Source of the DNA: Ochotona curzoniae
Taxonomy: Eukaryota; Chordata; Mammalia; Lagomorpha; Ochotonidae
Length of the DNA: 64,000 nt
Direction: 5' to 3'
NCBI RefSeq assembly: GCF_017591425.1
Contig: NW_024466607.1
Span: 8,626,501 to 8,690,500 of the forward strand
The notes below the pieces were generated by a model. It saw only the letters and a list, made by a program, of their open reading frames with translations, did not search any database and had not been told where the DNA came from. Shown piece by piece: positions 63,525 through 64,000 of this stretch (positions are counted from its first letter, which is position 1; every line of letters starts with the position of its first letter). The position numbers were made by a program, and so were the translations under genes.

Positions 63525-63852
63525 CGGGCCCGGCGCGGTGGCGCAGTGGTTAAGGTCCTCACCTTGGGCACGCCCGGGATCCCATATGGGCGCCGGTTCT
63601 AATCCCGGCTGTTCTACTTCCCATCCAGCTCCCTATTTGTGGCCTGGGAAAGCAGTCGAGGACGGCCCAAGGCTTTGGGACCCTGCACCTGCGTGGGAGA
63701 CCCAGAAGAGGCTCCTGGCTTCGGATCGGCATAGCATCGACCGTCGCGCTCACTTGGGGAGTGAATCATCAGACGGAAGATCTTCCTCTCTGTCTCTTCT
63801 CTCGGTATATCCGCCTTTCCAATAAAAATAAAATAAATCTTAAAAAAAAAAA
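63525..63852 (+). mobile_element. CSINE, full length, youngest-looking copy
   Basis: Head GGGCCCGGCGCGGTGGCGCA. The A box is TGGCGCAGTGG and the B box GGTTCTAATCC, both near consensus for pol III promoters. GGGATCCCATATGGGCGCCG, GTCGAGGACGGCCCAAGGCT, TGCGTGGGAGACCCAGAAGA, TCAGACGGAAGATCTTCC and ATAAAAATAAAATAAATCTT follow. Many CpGs are intact and the A-tail is clean. AAAAGTC lies on both sides (63519 and 63849), a possible short target duplication. Confidence 0.97.
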
Positions 63853-63892
63853 GTCAAAAGACACTGGATATTTGACCCATGTATGCATCTTA

Positions 63893-64000
63893 AAAAAAAT
63901 TTTTTTTAAAGATATACAGAGAGGAGGAGAGACAGAGAGGAAGATCCTATGTCTGTTGATTCACTCACTCAAGTGGCTGCAACGGCCAGAGCTGAGCCGA
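63893..64000 (-). mobile_element. CSINE, antisense, cut by the window end
   Basis: TTTTTTTTAAAGATATACAG, GAGAGACAGAGAGGAAGATC, TGATTCACTCACTC and CAACGGCCAGAGCTGAGCC are the reversed 3' part. The remainder lies beyond base 64000. Confidence 0.93.

Noticed and set aside
63525..63610. Possible tRNA gene from the A box and B box
   Set aside because: The boxes belong to the tRNA-derived head of a SINE; no complete cloverleaf or anticodon arm is preserved.

Overview
The window is mammalian nuclear DNA with no gene that I can support. There are no long open reading frames, operons, RNA genes or CRISPR arrays. The longest frame (about 290 codons at 12943-13821) runs straight through an inserted SINE and a DNA-transposon relic, so it is spurious. 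The sequence is best read as intergenic or deep-intronic DNA.

The host is very probably a lagomorph, most likely a pika (Ochotona). About thirty copies of one tRNA-derived SINE are present. They start with a pol III A box/B box head (CCCGGCGCGGTGGCGCAGTGG in the youngest copy), carry conserved blocks such as ATCCCATATGGGCGCCGG, CATCCAGCTCCCT and GGCCTGGGAAAGCAG, and end in CT-rich DNA plus AATAAA-rich A-tails. This is the lagomorph C-repeat (CSINE). The young copies read like the pika version rather than the rabbit version. This assignment is from memory of the families, not from a search.

Layout. Positions 1 to about 29000 are GC-rich, repeat-poor, mostly single-copy DNA with scattered MIR, L2, MER5-like and SINE relics, one antisense L1 piece (20165-20830) and an LTR pair (25426-26404). 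From about 29000 to 35900 is a dense repeat pile: a MaLR-type LTR split by a SINE, a SINE inside a SINE, a long antisense L1 broken by SINEs, then an oppositely oriented L1 3' end. From about 36000 to 51000 the DNA is AT-richer, with MIR/L2 relics, a polyadenylated L1-like 3' end (42735-43404), a conserved-looking AT-rich block (44870-45340), a split MaLR LTR, and an antisense retroviral LTR followed by a tRNA-Lys-type primer binding site (46640-47099). From 51000 to 64000 are old L1 3' ends and nested or inverted SINE structures, including an inverted duplication at about 61785-62480.

No genes work together here. The content is a record of retrotransposition plus several blocks that may be conserved regulatory DNA. 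The most unusual structures are the inverted duplication at 61785-62480, the three-generation SINE nest at 60400-61304, the head-to-head truncated SINE pair at 52838-53090, and the ERV fragment with a Lys-type primer binding site. I found no convincing undescribed biological system.
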